Under the pieces are notes generated by a model, which was not told where the DNA came from, made no database searches, and saw only the letters and a list, made by a program, of their open reading frames with translations. A DNA stretch of 64,000 bases from Lathyrus oleraceus (Eukaryota > Streptophyta > Magnoliopsida > Fabales > Fabaceae): the NCBI RefSeq assembly GCF_024323335.1, contig NC_066584.1, positions 232,467,494 to 232,531,493 of the forward strand. Direction: 5' to 3'. Of this stretch, positions 30,397 to 42,057 are shown piece after piece. Within the stretch, counting starts at the first letter, position 1; every line of letters begins with the position of its first letter. Made by a program: the position numbers and the translations under genes.

Positions 30397-32253
30397 CTAT
30401 GTTGCTCTGCTCAATCTACACAATGTCTCACAAATTTCATCTGCTTCAGAGTGTGAAATATCTCCAGAAACAAATCCTTGAATAACCCCTTTTACTTCAA
30501 TACAACTCCACCCCGGTTTCTTCTTAAGATTCTTTTCACTCATAACTCTCCTCAACTCTTCAACTTCATTCCATCTTCCAACACTTGCTTTAACATTACT
30601 CAGTAGTGTATAATATCCAGCATTATCAGATTCTAACTCCAAAACTCTTTGTGCTGCGTATTCGCCAATTCTTTTATTTCCATAAACTCTAGAAGCTGCT
30701 AAAAGAGCACCCCAAATCCTACTATCAGGTAGAATTTTCATTTTCAATATTACGACTAACGCCTCTTTAAGCATCCCGCAACGACCAAAAAGATCAACGA
30801 TACATGTATGGTGATCCAAACCCGGTTCAATACCATAACCCCATTTCATAGTATGATAAAATTTGCAGCCTTCACTAACAAGACCAGAGTGACTGCAAGC
30901 AGACAGTAAGCTCAAGAAGGTGATTTCATTCGGCCGAACTCTTTGTTCAATCATTAAATTAAAATAATCTAGGGCTTCAAAACCGAAACCATGAGAACCA
31001 ACTCCCTCAATCATTGTTGTCCATGCTACAACATCTTTGACAAGAATCCTATCAAAAACTTGTCTAGCTGACGAGATGCTACCGCCTCGTAAGTACATGT
31101 TTAAGATAGAGGTATCCAAGTGTGCATTACTTTGAAAAGCTTCATCGCGAAGTTGTTTTATAAGGTAACCATGTACCACTTTTCCCAATTTCAAAGCTCC
31201 TAGGTTTGCATATGCATCAAGTAAATTTCTCCAAATTTCAGGAGCAATAACAAGATCATCAGCTTGCATTTGTTGGAATAAAAAAATGGCATCTATAAAA
31301 TAACCATTTTGAATGAAACCCGACATCATAGCCCCCCATGTAATGTTACTTTTACAATGAATTTCCTTAAACAGTTGAGCTGATATTTCCAATTTTCCAC
31401 ACTTAGAATAGAAATCAAGCAGAGAAGTCAGCAAAACATCGTCGAAAAAACCTGTTTTTATCACTAAGCAATGCATAGCTTCACCCTCAAAGAGACTACC
31501 CGACTTTGCAAACGCCGATACAACTAACGTCAAAGTCTCGATGTTCCACAAGCACAGTTCTAGCCTCCGCATTTCGTTGAACAAACAAGCAACTCTCATC
31601 ATCTCCCCTTTTGACGAATAAAAGGAAATCAAAATATTCCAGGAAGCCACGTCCTTTCGGTTTATTTCACTAAACAAAAGTCCCACTTTTTCATCACTTC
31701 CTTTACTAGAATACATTTTCAAAACTGAATTTTTCACAGACCAATCCATTAGTAACCCACTTTTCACCGCATGCCCATGAATCTGAGTTCCCTCATTCAA
31801 TGTTGCAGACGCACAACACGCCTGCAACATTACAATAAGAGTAACTGAATTTGGTTCCAATTCCATCTTCATCTTGTTGAACAAACCAAATGCAACACTA
31901 ACACGTCTCACATTAACATACCCATCAATCATCAAAGTCCACGAAACCACATCTCTCTGAGACATTAAGTCAAACAAGTGGCGACCGTAATCAAGGCAGC
32001 CACATTTGACATAAGCATGAATCATGGTATTGCAAAAATACAAATCCAAATCCAAACCCATTTGAATTGCTACACAATGGACCATCTTTCCACAAATAGA
32101 ATCAGTTCTGAAAGACGATAAAGCCCGGTTAATAATGGGAAAAGTGAAAGTATCATGTTGAACACCCATTAGTCTCATTTGTTTGTAGAGTGAGAAAGCT
32201 GAATGAAATAGTCCCATATCAACATGGGACTTTATGATCAAATTCCACATCAT
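30397..32253 (-). CDS. Pentatricopeptide repeat protein (PLS class, E domain)
   Basis: An intronless frame of about 618 codons with tandem helical PPR motifs through its whole length (e.g. NTMIHAYVKCGCLDYGRHLF, VVSWTLMIDGYV, DTSILNMYLRGGSISSARQV), alternating P, L and S variants, and ending in an E/E+-like region (RIWGALLAASRVYGNKRIGE, KKPGWSCIEV). No DYW domain follows. Proteins of this class bind organellar RNA and act in editing or processing in mitochondria or plastids; the specific target cannot be read from the sequence. Start: the first in-frame ATG pair is at 32253-32248. The frame stays open another 53 codons upstream without an ATG to a TAG at 32415-32413, and those codons look like a transit peptide (rich in S, L, R, H, K). 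The true N-terminus is therefore unsettled (see findings). Confidence 0.9.
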   Translation of the reverse strand: MMWNLIIKSHVDMGLFHSAFSLYKQMRLMGVQHDTFTFPIINRALSSFRTDSICGKMVHCVAIQMGLDLDLYFCNTMIHAYVKCGCLDYGRHLFDLMSQRDVVSWTLMIDGYVNVRRVSVAFGLFNKMKMELEPNSVTLIVMLQACCASATLNEGTQIHGHAVKSGLLMDWSVKNSVLKMYSSKGSDEKVGLLFSEINRKDVASWNILISFYSSKGEMMRVACLFNEMRRLELCLWNIETLTLVVSAFAKSGSLFEGEAMHCLVIKTGFFDDVLLTSLLDFYSKCGKLEISAQLFKEIHCKSNITWGAMMSGFIQNGYFIDAIFLFQQMQADDLVIAPEIWRNLLDAYANLGALKLGKVVHGYLIKQLRDEAFQSNAHLDTSILNMYLRGGSISSARQVFDRILVKDVVAWTTMIEGVGSHGFGFEALDYFNLMIEQRVRPNEITFLSLLSACSHSGLVSEGCKFYHTMKWGYGIEPGLDHHTCIVDLFGRCGMLKEALVVILKMKILPDSRIWGALLAASRVYGNKRIGEYAAQRVLELESDNAGYYTLLSNVKASVGRWNEVEELRRVMSEKNLKKKPGWSCIEVKGVIQGFVSGDISHSEADEICETLCRLSRAT

Positions 32254-32415
32254 TGTATTGTTATTATGTTCATTATCCTTCAATGCATGGATATTGGGAG
32301 ATAGAGGTTTTATGTGATGGGTGTGAAGAAGACGAAGTGGGGAAAGAAGGTGAAGGGGTTTGAGGACATGGTGATGACGAGGAAAGAAGGGAATTTTGAA
32401 TGATTTACTTGACTA

Positions 32416-32747
32416 CAATGGAAGTGTCACACGCACAGCTTCATGGATTCTTTTGTTGTTGCTATTTGATCTAGAGTCTTGTACAGGTTTTGGTTGTTGG
32501 TTTTGATGCAATGATGGGTGTTGAATGGAATGGATTTTTCTCAATTTTAATATTTGGCACAAAAATAAATAATAACATTTGAAAACTCATTAATATTTGG
32601 GAAAAGAAAATATTGATGCAATGAAGGGTAAAGAATGATTAATATATTTTATACTTTAATGTTAAAAAATATTTAATATTATGAATTTTATTGAGTAATA
32701 AAGTAGTAAAAGTAATTAATGAATTATAAATAAAATAAAGAATAATG
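32416..32747. other. Upstream region of the PPR gene
   Basis: AT-rich, no repeat or gene recognised. It would hold the PPR promoter (minus strand). Confidence 0.35.
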
Positions 32748-32917
32748 TTAACTTGTGCCTCAGAGGCACAAGATAAGAACTAAAGAAAATAATTTTATGT
32801 TGGAAATTGTGAATTGATTTTAATAAAGATATAAAATTAAATTTATAATTGATTTTTTCAATACAATTTTTTTACAAGTGGGTGTCTTATCTTGTGTCCC
32901 TAGAGTATAAGATAACA
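32748..32917. mobile_element. MITE copy 1
   Basis: The ends carry mirrored words: ACTTGTGCCTCAGAGGCACAAG near the left, CACAAGATAAG then CTTATCTTGTG near the right. The AT-rich centre with TTGATTTTTTCAATA is shared with the copy at 33849-34006. No coding capacity. Confidence 0.55.
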
Positions 32918-33427
32918 TTTCCCTAAAATAAATGGTTAATAATATATATTTTTGTGGTAAATAGAATGATAAAATTGGTTAATGACCAAACTTTATATTT
33001 GTGTTATAAAATAAATTTAAAATAATTATAAATAATATATTTTTATTATTTAAAAAAATATTGTAAAACAAAACAATGTTCATTTGTATAAATATTTATA
33101 AATAATATTTTTTTATTATTTTAAAAAAGTTCATTCGTGTAAATATTTATAAATAATGTTAAATTTTGGTGTTAAAAGGTGGTGTCAACATATTATAAAG
33201 GGAAATTCTTATTTACTCTTCTCAAAAATTTGAGTAGAGTTACTCAAAAAATAAAATGCATTGAAAAATTCTAAAATTTAAACTATTAAATAAATAATTA
33301 AATATAATTAGAGACTTTTTTTTGGCACACGAAAAAAGTAAATAATCAAATATTTTATAAATAATTTATATATCTAATATCTTAAAGTTATTTTTGATAA
33401 ATATTCAACGCATATATCTTATGAGTT

Positions 33428-33555
33428 TAGTGGTGATGCATTGACAGTGTAAAAAAAATTATATTATTTTATCATATCATACAAATATTTTAAAATTTTC
33501 AGTCTGATTTAACGGAATACATTATCGTCATTGGTAATGTTGTCAGTGTGTCATC
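33428..33555. mobile_element. Short MITE-like inverted-repeat element
   Basis: GGTGATGCATTGACAGTGT at the left resembles the reverse complement of the right end (GTAATGTTGTCAGTGTGTCA). AT-rich centre, no coding capacity. Confidence 0.4.
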
Positions 33556-33848
33556 CCTCTTCGTTATGACCCACCCTCCTACATTTTGAGAGTCATAAGA
33601 GTTAAAAGGATCAAATATCCCATAGTAAAATTAGATATTAAATTAATAAATGGTTAAATTGTAATTTCAACTTAACAATAAGTAGTTGGAATATAAGGAT
33701 CAACATAACAAATTAGTAGAATTATGGATTTCGGAAATATTTATAATTTTATTGACCTAGTAATTTTGTACTAGTTTTATCATTGAAAAGGGATTCAACC
33801 ATGAAAAAAGTAGTAGCAAGTTTTATATAGTTTTATATAAGGATAATG

Positions 33849-34006
33849 CCAACTTGTGTTCTTATTCCAAGAGCACAAGTTAAGAGATAAATATAAAAAA
33901 AAAATCTTAAAAATTATGTAACTTATAATTAATAACTTTATTGATTTTTTCAATATAATTTTTTATATGTGGATTTCTTAACGTGTGCCATTAGATATAA
34001 AAGTTA
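33849..34006. mobile_element. MITE copy 2
   Basis: Same family as 32748-32917: AACTTGTG, then GAGCACAAGTTAAGAG at the left, TTCTTAACGTGTGCC at the right, TTGATTTTTTCAATA inside. The copies have diverged, so the insertions are independent and not recent. Confidence 0.5.
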
Positions 34007-34110
34007 CCGCTACCTTTTGTATAAAGATATGCACATCGAGTAAAAACAAAAAGTAAATTTGCACCCAATGCTAACAATTATTACAAAACTTTGCTTGATT
34101 TTAAATGAGA

Positions 34111-34216
34111 TTCTTACAAATGGACAATAAAATTGGTCTTCTCTTATTAGTAGGTTATAGGGCTTCTTACAAATGGACAATAAAATTGGTCTTCTCTTAT
34201 TAGTCGGTTATAGGAC
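34111..34216. repeat. 53-bp tandem duplication
   Basis: Two adjacent units beginning TTCTTACAAATGGACAATAA at 34111 and 34164, almost identical (GTAGG versus GTCGG near the end of the unit). Confidence 0.85.
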
Positions 34217-34745
34217 TAGATACCGAGCTTAAACAAAAGCAAAAAGTAGGAAAACGAAGAATTTTAAAAAAAGAAAAAATACATACTTATGAATAGAGTC
34301 TTAAAAATAATAAAATGGAGAATGATATAATGCAAAATAAAATAAGAAATACTGACTAGAAATCTTAAGGAGTACTAGCAATCAGCGAACAAAGCAACAA
34401 ACTTCAAAGACAGTTCAGTAATTTACAGTCTGTTCAATGATTTTACAATCAGAACCAATCGATCACCTAAGACTGAATCACCACTATAGTTAGTATACAC
34501 ACTGATATTAATTAATATATTATATTAATTAATATATTATATGAAAATAGCATTAGAATTCTTCTTCCTTGCTAGCCTGCTGGCTGAATAAAATCCAGGT
34601 TTTCCAACTTACTCTGACAAACAGAGGACAATATGAAATCCTGCTGAATGTTGGGCCTGCTCAAGTCAAGGCTAATTTCTAAAACTATATTTGTTATATA
34701 CACTACTAGACTAATTGCTTCTAGTACCACTGTTTCTGTACCTCT
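34217..34745. other. Downstream region of the bHLH gene
   Basis: Presumed 3' untranslated region and flank of the minus-strand bHLH gene. A short TTAATTAATATATTAT repeat lies at 34510-34540. No other feature. Confidence 0.4.
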
Positions 34746-37700
34746 TCATAGCTCCATCTTCATCTGATTTGAGTGCAGAGATACTGTATGCAAATTATTG
34801 AAGTTGTTAAATTCAGATTCATCAGCTCCTTAGTGGAGCCCAATGACAGTGGAAAAAGCAACCATGATTGATTAAATTAGATCAATATTCATGGAATGTT
34901 TTTGGAGGAGACTAGCAGTAGAAGAATAACTATTATATACCTGAATTTGCCGATGAGTCATAACTCAATAGTGAGTTTTCTGGGGTCATGAAATTAGGGG
35001 TGTTTTCTTCCCTCCCCCAAAGTGGTTGGTGGAATGCTTCAGATTGCCATGGTTGCTGAAATTGCTGTCTGTTTCCATTGTGTGGGATTTCTGGCCATAC
35101 GACGGGTGCAACTGTGGTAGGGAAGTTACTGTCCATGAGAGACACTCCCTACAAGCCAAAACGAAGTTTTGTTAGCAGAAGGAAAGTAAAACGAACAAGT
35201 GCAAGCATTTATGCTTTCATACTGTTGATTCTTGTTAAGCCATCTTTATATCCCCATATTCAAGTTCATCATTTAGTGTTTAAGCATGATATCTAGAAGG
35301 GCTAGTAAAAAGAATTTTGATGAATAACTCTCTAATCAATATGGAAACTTAGAAGAATTTCAGAAAGTAGTCTAATAAAACTATATCAGGACTGATCAAT
35401 AATGCACAAGTGTCGATATGCTCCAATAAATTCGCTAAAATGTTTCAGATGGTGATGACATGTTATTCTTCAAATCCAGACATGATACTGCAGTTCAGAT
35501 TACACCGCAAGCCAATAAATAAATAAATTCCTTTTTTTTAATGAAAGAGAATACTTACTTCTGTAGCCAATAAATTGTCAAGGTTGAAATCAATTATTGG
35601 ATTAACTGCTGCAAGTTTCATTGATAAAATCTGAAACCAGAGAGATCAATGAACAATATCACATTTGTGAAGTAACTCAAATGTTCATGCATTGTGTTCC
35701 AATAAAAAGATCCTATGAAATACAATTCTCAATTTTTTTATATCTTCACAGTGAAAATACCATTTATATCATTTTATAACTTTCAAGGATATAAACAACC
35801 AAAAGATGCAGAAGTCTAGGAGCATGCAATTTGAAGCCTCAAGTCCCAATCAGGCACGCGCGAAGATTGAAGCAGACTTAATTTTTGAAGAAAAGTATGT
35901 ATTTGTAATGTCATTTAGTACAAAAATAACTAAGCTATGCTTTAATTGTTCCCATGAGTGTACAAATGCTCCTGAATATTACAGTAGCATTTTACAGGAC
36001 TACTATCATTTTTAAAGAAAGAACAGAGCCACTAATTTTTGAAAGTTTTTAAGCACTATCCGCAGGTTGATGATATAAGCATGAAAACAGATTGCTGCTA
36101 ACAACTTTATCCTAATCTTCATTTGTCTAAACAATTGCCTAGAGTGTCATTCATGTAAAATCTGACCTCTACTTCATGCTGTAGAGATTGCACATGGTTG
36201 ATGATTTTATCCAAAACCAATGCCGTTCCTGATATCTGTAAAGCAAACTTTGTCGTGTCAGCTAACTTAACAGATTAGCTATTTTGAATTAAAATCAACA
36301 TGCATGCACTCAAAAATCAAAGAGCTATTTTGGGTACTTAGGCTTTTAAATTAAGCATAGAAAAGCTTCTATTAGCTTTGAAGAAAATGTGATTGAATAT
36401 AGTAATATTAGTTAAGTTACAAAGAAAGAATTCAATTTTGGAGACAGCCTCAAGACTAACACAGTCTATATTGTGTCAGAGTTTGATCTTATTTATAGTT
36501 AGTCTCAAGGGGCAAAGTTTGAATCCCTAGAGGGCCATTTGTAAAACAACAATTAATGTCGTTTTAATCAATAATAATTTCTCCATTCTCCAATTTTAAA
36601 AGGAAAAAAAATGTTATCTGTCCGTGTTGATAAACATCCACATGCTAGAGTTATTCAAAATATAACTCAAACATAATCAGACACGGGAAATGCTAAATTT
36701 TCTTGCAACGCTATAAAACCCGACAATATTTAATATTTGCATGATGGCATTTTGAAGTTGACAGACCATATATATTAAAACAAACACCCAAATTTTAATT
36801 TTGAAGATACAACAACAAATGATGCTGGAACAGAGGAGCAACCTCAAGTCAATTAATAAAGCACAGTGATGGAAAGTCATTCAGATAGCAAAAGTTTGGG
36901 AGAAGAATCAACCAAGACTTAACCGGTAATAATTCAATATATACAATTACAATCCAAAGGCTCCAAGGTTTACTCGAAAATGCCATTATTGTAATAACCT
37001 CGAGACCACCAAAGAAGAAAAACAAAACAATGTAGCATAAACTTTTAATTTAGGAAATAAATCTTGAGGTGTGTATTTAACTAAAATTTAGGTGAAATCA
37101 ATTGAATTATGTAAAATCCTCAAAGCCCAGTTAGGTTTTCTGTTTGGTAGATATTGCCCTCTAAAAAGTAATCTTTATTTTCCCACCTTATTTTCCTTAT
37201 CCCATAAATGATTGATAGATACCAAACTAAGTGTTGATGGTAACCATCACATTCCCAAAGATGGATTAGTATTTCAATTGTTTAGGGGGCCCATGAATAC
37301 AAGTTTCAACACACTTCCAAAGTTCCAATTGTTAAAAGCCAGAGTCCAGCTAGAGTAACTCCCTTTCACACCCCACACGCCCACACCCACCTCTCTGTCT
37401 CTCCAATAAGTTAGAAAGCTAAAGAAAAGAACAACGGGTGATTACCTTAATTGTCCTGTACAAACCATGACGTATATGTTTGTTGGTCCTTTTCAAAAAA
37501 CAAAGGATTAATTTATTGCCATAGTAAAAAAGAATCAATACATTACTTTTATGTAACATTCTAGTCTTCATATAAATTTTTGTAGAGGCCTTGAGCATCT
37601 TCCACAGTTAGATAAAACTGATAAAAATGTTACTGGAACCCAATGTGTTTAGGAGGAGTGTAGGATTATTATTACACCACGACCGTCTTTGAGAGCGTGC

Positions 37701-39122
37701 AAGACAGACTACCGCACAGGGTCATCACGAGTAAACCTTGGTTAAATAGGACCTCGTAAAATGTTTGTAACAGTTAAACCGTGATTCAATAGAGCCTCTA
37801 TTTATTTTGTCTGGTTAAACCGCAACTAATCTACACATGACCTCTAAATATTGTATTAGAAGTTCTTTAAAGGTTTGAAAACTACTATTATTTTCACACA
37901 ATTTCTACTTTTTTTTTATTCCTAAAGAGAGGTTTAAGGGCACATGTTGGGTAATATTTTCCTAAAGTAGGGTAATATTTCAGTAAAGCATAATTCCAAA
38001 AGAGGTGTGGTAATGTGAGAGATAAAACTACAGAAATGCCATGTTGACACTATGTGCTATAGAGCACTTTTCTCGGTGGAAAAACATGCACTTTTAATTT
38101 TGGTGTAAAGGTGATAATGACATGGCATAATCACTAAAAAAAATCCCATAATCTAGAGACACAAAAGAACTTTTGGGAGACAATTTAGATGGAATTATGG
38201 CATAATCATGATGATTAAATAAAGTACAAATGATTAGTTATAGTAAATGAGTATTAACATCTTAAAAGAAAGGAAATGGACCAACCTTGTTGCAACCAGG
38301 GACCAGCTCTTGCAACAGTTTCATTCGAGCATTTATCTTCTCTCTCCTAGCCTACAAAATAATCAAATTAATATAAAAAAATTAACAAACTTTATAATAA
38401 AGTAATAATAAATGTAATTAAAGAAGTGAAATAGTGGTTAATTTAGGATTAAGTGTTTACCCTTTCTGCTAAACTATGGCTATCAGTGGCTTGACCTCGA
38501 CGAACTCGAACATGAACATACGGAAGTTCCTCGCCGTTGCCGGAATTCTCGTCGGCGACGCTTTTGCTTTTCTTGGAAGATGCTTTTACCTGCGTTTCAC
38601 AGAACAAGAGAATTGCCCAAATTACTGAAAAGTTACTGAAAAGGAGAAAACCCTAATTATTCTCAAGAATGTTTGCAATTGAGTTCAAAGATGATGATGA
38701 TGATGATAAACCTTCTTCTCTCGCTCCTTCCTCTTCGAGTGTTTGGAATTCTTGTTCTCGACTGTACGATCAGAGACACATCCACCTTCCTCGATTTCCG
38801 GTAGTTCATCTTTCACCTCCGGCAGCGGCGAGTGTGACAAATTCTCACCGGCGAAAACGGAGAATCTCGCTGCGCGTTCGACCAACGCGGTGTTGGAAGG
38901 GAAAATCAAATCATCTGTGCTACAAGTTAGAGGATAGGGTTTCGGGCTAATGACATGGCGAGGCGGTTTTCCGGTGATTTCCGGTGAGTGGAGAAGCTCG
39001 ACGACCTGCGTCGGCGGTAGCTCGAGAAGTGCGGTGAAAGAGCTTGCGGTTTCCGACGCCGGCGCCATGATTCCCTGAATTTCTTCGTTGAATTGAATGG
39101 ATTCAAACGCGGTTTGCTCCAT
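34746..39122 (-). CDS. bHLH transcription factor, bHLH48/bHLH60-like, seven exons
   Basis: Exons (minus): 39122-38712, 38589-38461, 38351-38286, 36235-36167, 35630-35559, 35148-34941, 34783-34746; all introns are GT..AG and the frame stays open for 330 codons. N-terminus: FTALLELPPTQVVELL and LVERAARFSVFAGEN, as in Arabidopsis bHLH48/60. Basic region and helix 1: YVHVRVRRGQATDSHSLAER, then ARREKINARMKLLQELVPGC; the H-E-R contacts (SHSLAERAR) predict E-box/G-box binding. Helix 2: GTALVLDKIINHVQSLQHEV. C-terminus: FMTPENSLLSYDSS and final SLHSNQMKMEL. A nuclear DNA-binding dimer is expected. VRVRRG carries V where VRARRG is usual. Intron 3 is 2.05 kb. All exon limits were set by splice sites and frame, so they are predictions. 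Confidence 0.92.
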
Positions 39123-39330
39123 GATCCAACTGCACCGAACCGAACCGGGTTTGGGAAAGATGAACCGGGAGGAAGTGATAGAGGGAAAAAGGAGAGAAAG
39201 AAAGAGAATGGAAAATGGGGAAAGTAAAGAGTAGTGTAGTAGTGTGTGTTTATTTAATAGTGGTCAATGTGCTTGTTTCTGATATTGTTTCTGAGAAGGT
39301 TGCTTCTTTCTCTGCCATTTCAAGTAGCAA
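39123..39330 (-). promoter_or_regulatory. 5' UTR and core promoter of the bHLH gene
   Basis: Read on minus there is a CT-rich stretch at about 39180-39215 (CTCTTTCTTTCTCTCC), typical of plant 5' UTRs, and a TATA-like TATTAAATAA at about 39250-39260 some 130 bp before the ATG. Confidence 0.45.
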
Positions 39331-40389
39331 GAAAGCAACGTTGTTACGCTACGGTTTTGTTTAGTTTGGTTATTGCAAATAAACGGGAATTTCCGTACCG
39401 TTGTAACGGAAAGTGTTGAATATGATGTTTGTAGTAAAAGGATCTCGTGGTTTGATGCGGTTGAGGTATCAACGTCTCTAGTTAATCAAAAACCAAAAAA
39501 GATGAAATGAAACAAGTGTTTGGATTGGGTAAACCATTAATTTACTTCTTAAAAGTATCAATTTTTTATTTTGTATAGTCAGTACATTCCTTATTTTGCT
39601 AATGTTTATTTATTGAGATTTGAAAAAAAGTTCTTAACTATTTCAATTTGTTAAAAGAGTAATTAAGAAAAAATTGTTATTGATATCAAATTTAAAGAAT
39701 AATTTATACTAGTTGTTTGTTTGTATAAATGTTTCTCATTTTGGGTTAGATGAAATACTAAATGGTAAAGATTGTCACACTTCTTTCTAATATCTAAATT
39801 TGTCCGACTTTTTTCAAATACCTCCACCCTTCAATTAATGATAATTTTTAAAGGTTATATTTTTAACAATCTCTAGTTAAAAATGTTATAAAGAGACTCT
39901 TTGAGTGGAAGTGTCATCCTTTAAAGATTGTGGGTTGTAATAATTTTTCAAAACAATTCGCTTGTACAAGTTCGTGCTTGGAAGATCGTAGATTACTGTC
40001 TTTTTTAAAACACTTTGTCCTTACATGTCTCGTGTTTGGGGGTTACGGTCTGTTATATTATTTTCTCAATCACTTCACACCTGTGAGCCTAGGGTTGTGA
40101 ACTTTTATGAATATTATGGCTTAAGCCCACATAATGTCAACAACCTCAGCCCACCCGCCTTCAATCACATTAGATGCATAGAGATGCATAAAGACATCTG
40201 TCAAGCCTAATATTATAGGCCAAATCATCATTGATATTGCGTATCACAAACAAAATAACCATTATTGTACTCACTGCAAGTATAGTTAATGCCCACTGGT
40301 ACAATTAATGCCCACTGGGAGGCCCGATAAAATGTTCCTAGACCATATCCTTTTTAAAAAAACTTATTAACCTAGTTGTTGTATTGCAA
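39331..40389. other. Intergenic region
   Basis: AT-rich. A small direct repeat TTAATGCCCACTGG occurs twice around 40288-40318. No gene recognised. Confidence 0.4.
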
Positions 40390-40705
40390 TAGTGGCCACA
40401 AGGGTTACATTCATTAATGGAGACCGAGAAACCCTAACAAAGATGCAAACTATTATGGAGGAATTGTGTCACCCAAATCAAACCGTACAAACAAACATTT
40501 AGAACATCCAGCAACAGTAATGGCAAGACGACTAACAACATGAAGACATAGAGGTTTTAGACCTCATACTCCTCTCTATCGAGATTTCAGACGCCTAAAT
40601 CCTGGAAAACTTCAAGTCACCCCTTCTAATGACGTTCAAAGAGAAGAGTGATCCTCTGAAGCTCATCATTGCCATCAATACATTGTGGAGCTATATGCCT
40701 GCAGG
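40390..40705 (+). pseudogene. Degenerate Ty3-type gag remnant (tentative)
   Basis: In a frame-hopping reading the plus strand gives segments resembling the start of a legume gypsy gag (ISDA, ILENFKSPLLMTF, SDPLKLIIAINTLWSYM; compare the usual DPxxHLxxxNTxM). It is broken by stops, short, and cut off at 40728 by the next element. Low confidence. Confidence 0.3.
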
Positions 40706-40727
40706 TACAATTATCTACATATGATTT

Positions 40728-42057
40728 TGTGGCAGACGATCTTGGTGATTTTGATGCTAACAACACATAATGTCAAGCGACGTTTAGTGGAATCTCCTAT
40801 GATCTATGGTTAAGCAATTTCTAGTGATGGTTTCTATCAAAAAGCCCTATTAAGGCTCATTGGTTAGGAGAAACAAGACTAAGATGAAGTGCATAACCAA
40901 TGATGAATCAAGCAAGGGATCTTGAAGCTTTAAGGCGTTGAAATACATGAAGTATGAAAGCTTGTATGATCATGTCTCTGAGTGATCGGTGTATTGTAAA
41001 AGTATAAGAGTAACTTCCTAAGTTACTAAGGCAATTCTGACACACACACACGCACGCAAACACACACACACGCATACACATACACACAAACACCCCCCCC
41101 CCCACACACACACAAAAATGTTTTTTTAAGCCTCTCTCATTTTATAAAATCACTTGAAAATGTTTTACGTACGTACCTACTTGGTTATTAGCTTAGTTAA
41201 ACATTTATGAGTGTCTTTTACACTAGATAATCAATTGATACATTAGGGCTAATCGATTAAGTATTTTGTTACACCTACTAATAATTTAAATAAGCTTTTA
41301 ATTGATTAGTGGCGGTGAATTCCAAAACCTTACATATTTGGCTTAATAATCGATTAACCCTAGGTCATAACCGATTATTTGCATTAAAATCTCATGAATC
41401 ATTTTCCTTTTTGAACTACATTTTCTCCTATAAATAGATGGATTCTCACTTTCTAATTTTTTCCTATTCTTTCACAAAGTTCTCTTAGAGCCTCGTGAGT
41501 GAAAAATACTTGTGAGAGTTTGGTTGTAATGGTGTTCATACTTAAGTGTTCATCAATAATGTGAATCTCTTGTTTGATTTGTTTGGTTATTGAGATTGTC
41601 CCTGTAAAATATTTGGTTTGTTCTTGAGATTATCCTGGTAAATTCTCTGTTTGTTTCTTTAGATTATCTTGGTAAAATATTTGTTTGGTTCTTGAGATTA
41701 TCCAGTCAAATTCTTTGTTTGGTTTGTGATCTCAACCATCAAAATCATCATTTGGTCTAGGAGATCATCCTGTTGAAATATCTTATTTGTTGTAATAAGA
41801 TTTATGGGCACATCCTTAAAATCTCAAGACATTTTATTAGTGAAACTCTCAAGAATAAATTCCTGAGGACAAGAGTATGCCAAGTGGTTTGGTTGAACCT
41901 ATAAAAATCCTAGTGCAATCTCTATTTCCCTATGTCTTTACTTTTTAATTGTTTAATCTTCTTTCTTCTCTAAATCGATATTTCTATTTTCTGATGCTTT
42001 ATTTGTTAAATAATATACATTGGTTTTTAACTAAATATTTTTTTAAAATTAATCACG
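40728..42057 (+). mobile_element. Copia-type (SIRE-like) LTR piece
   Basis: Starts near TGTGGCAGACGATCTTGG with TGGTGATTTTGATGCTAACA, a common opening of SIRE/Maximus LTRs. It has repeated AATCGATTAA words (41240-41370) and a TATA-like TATAAATAG (41433) followed by a CTTTCACAAAG region. Three related units GTTCTTGAGATTATC lie at 41600-41740. No PBS or coding follows; the right end is cut by the Ogre-2 LTR. The family assignment rests on resemblance from memory. Confidence 0.45.
41041..41117. repeat. AC-rich microsatellite with a C-run
   Basis: Runs of ACACAC with interspersed G and T, a run of about 13 C at 41093-41103, then more ACAC. Confidence 0.9.

Noticed and set aside
36470..36610. SINE-like piece with a GTTTGAATCC B-box-like word in bHLH intron 3
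   Set aside because: No convincing A box, tail or target duplication; one 10-base match is not enough.
38669..38950. Plus-strand frames opposite bHLH exon 1
   Set aside because: Shadows of the minus-strand exon, which has conserved family motifs and splice sites.
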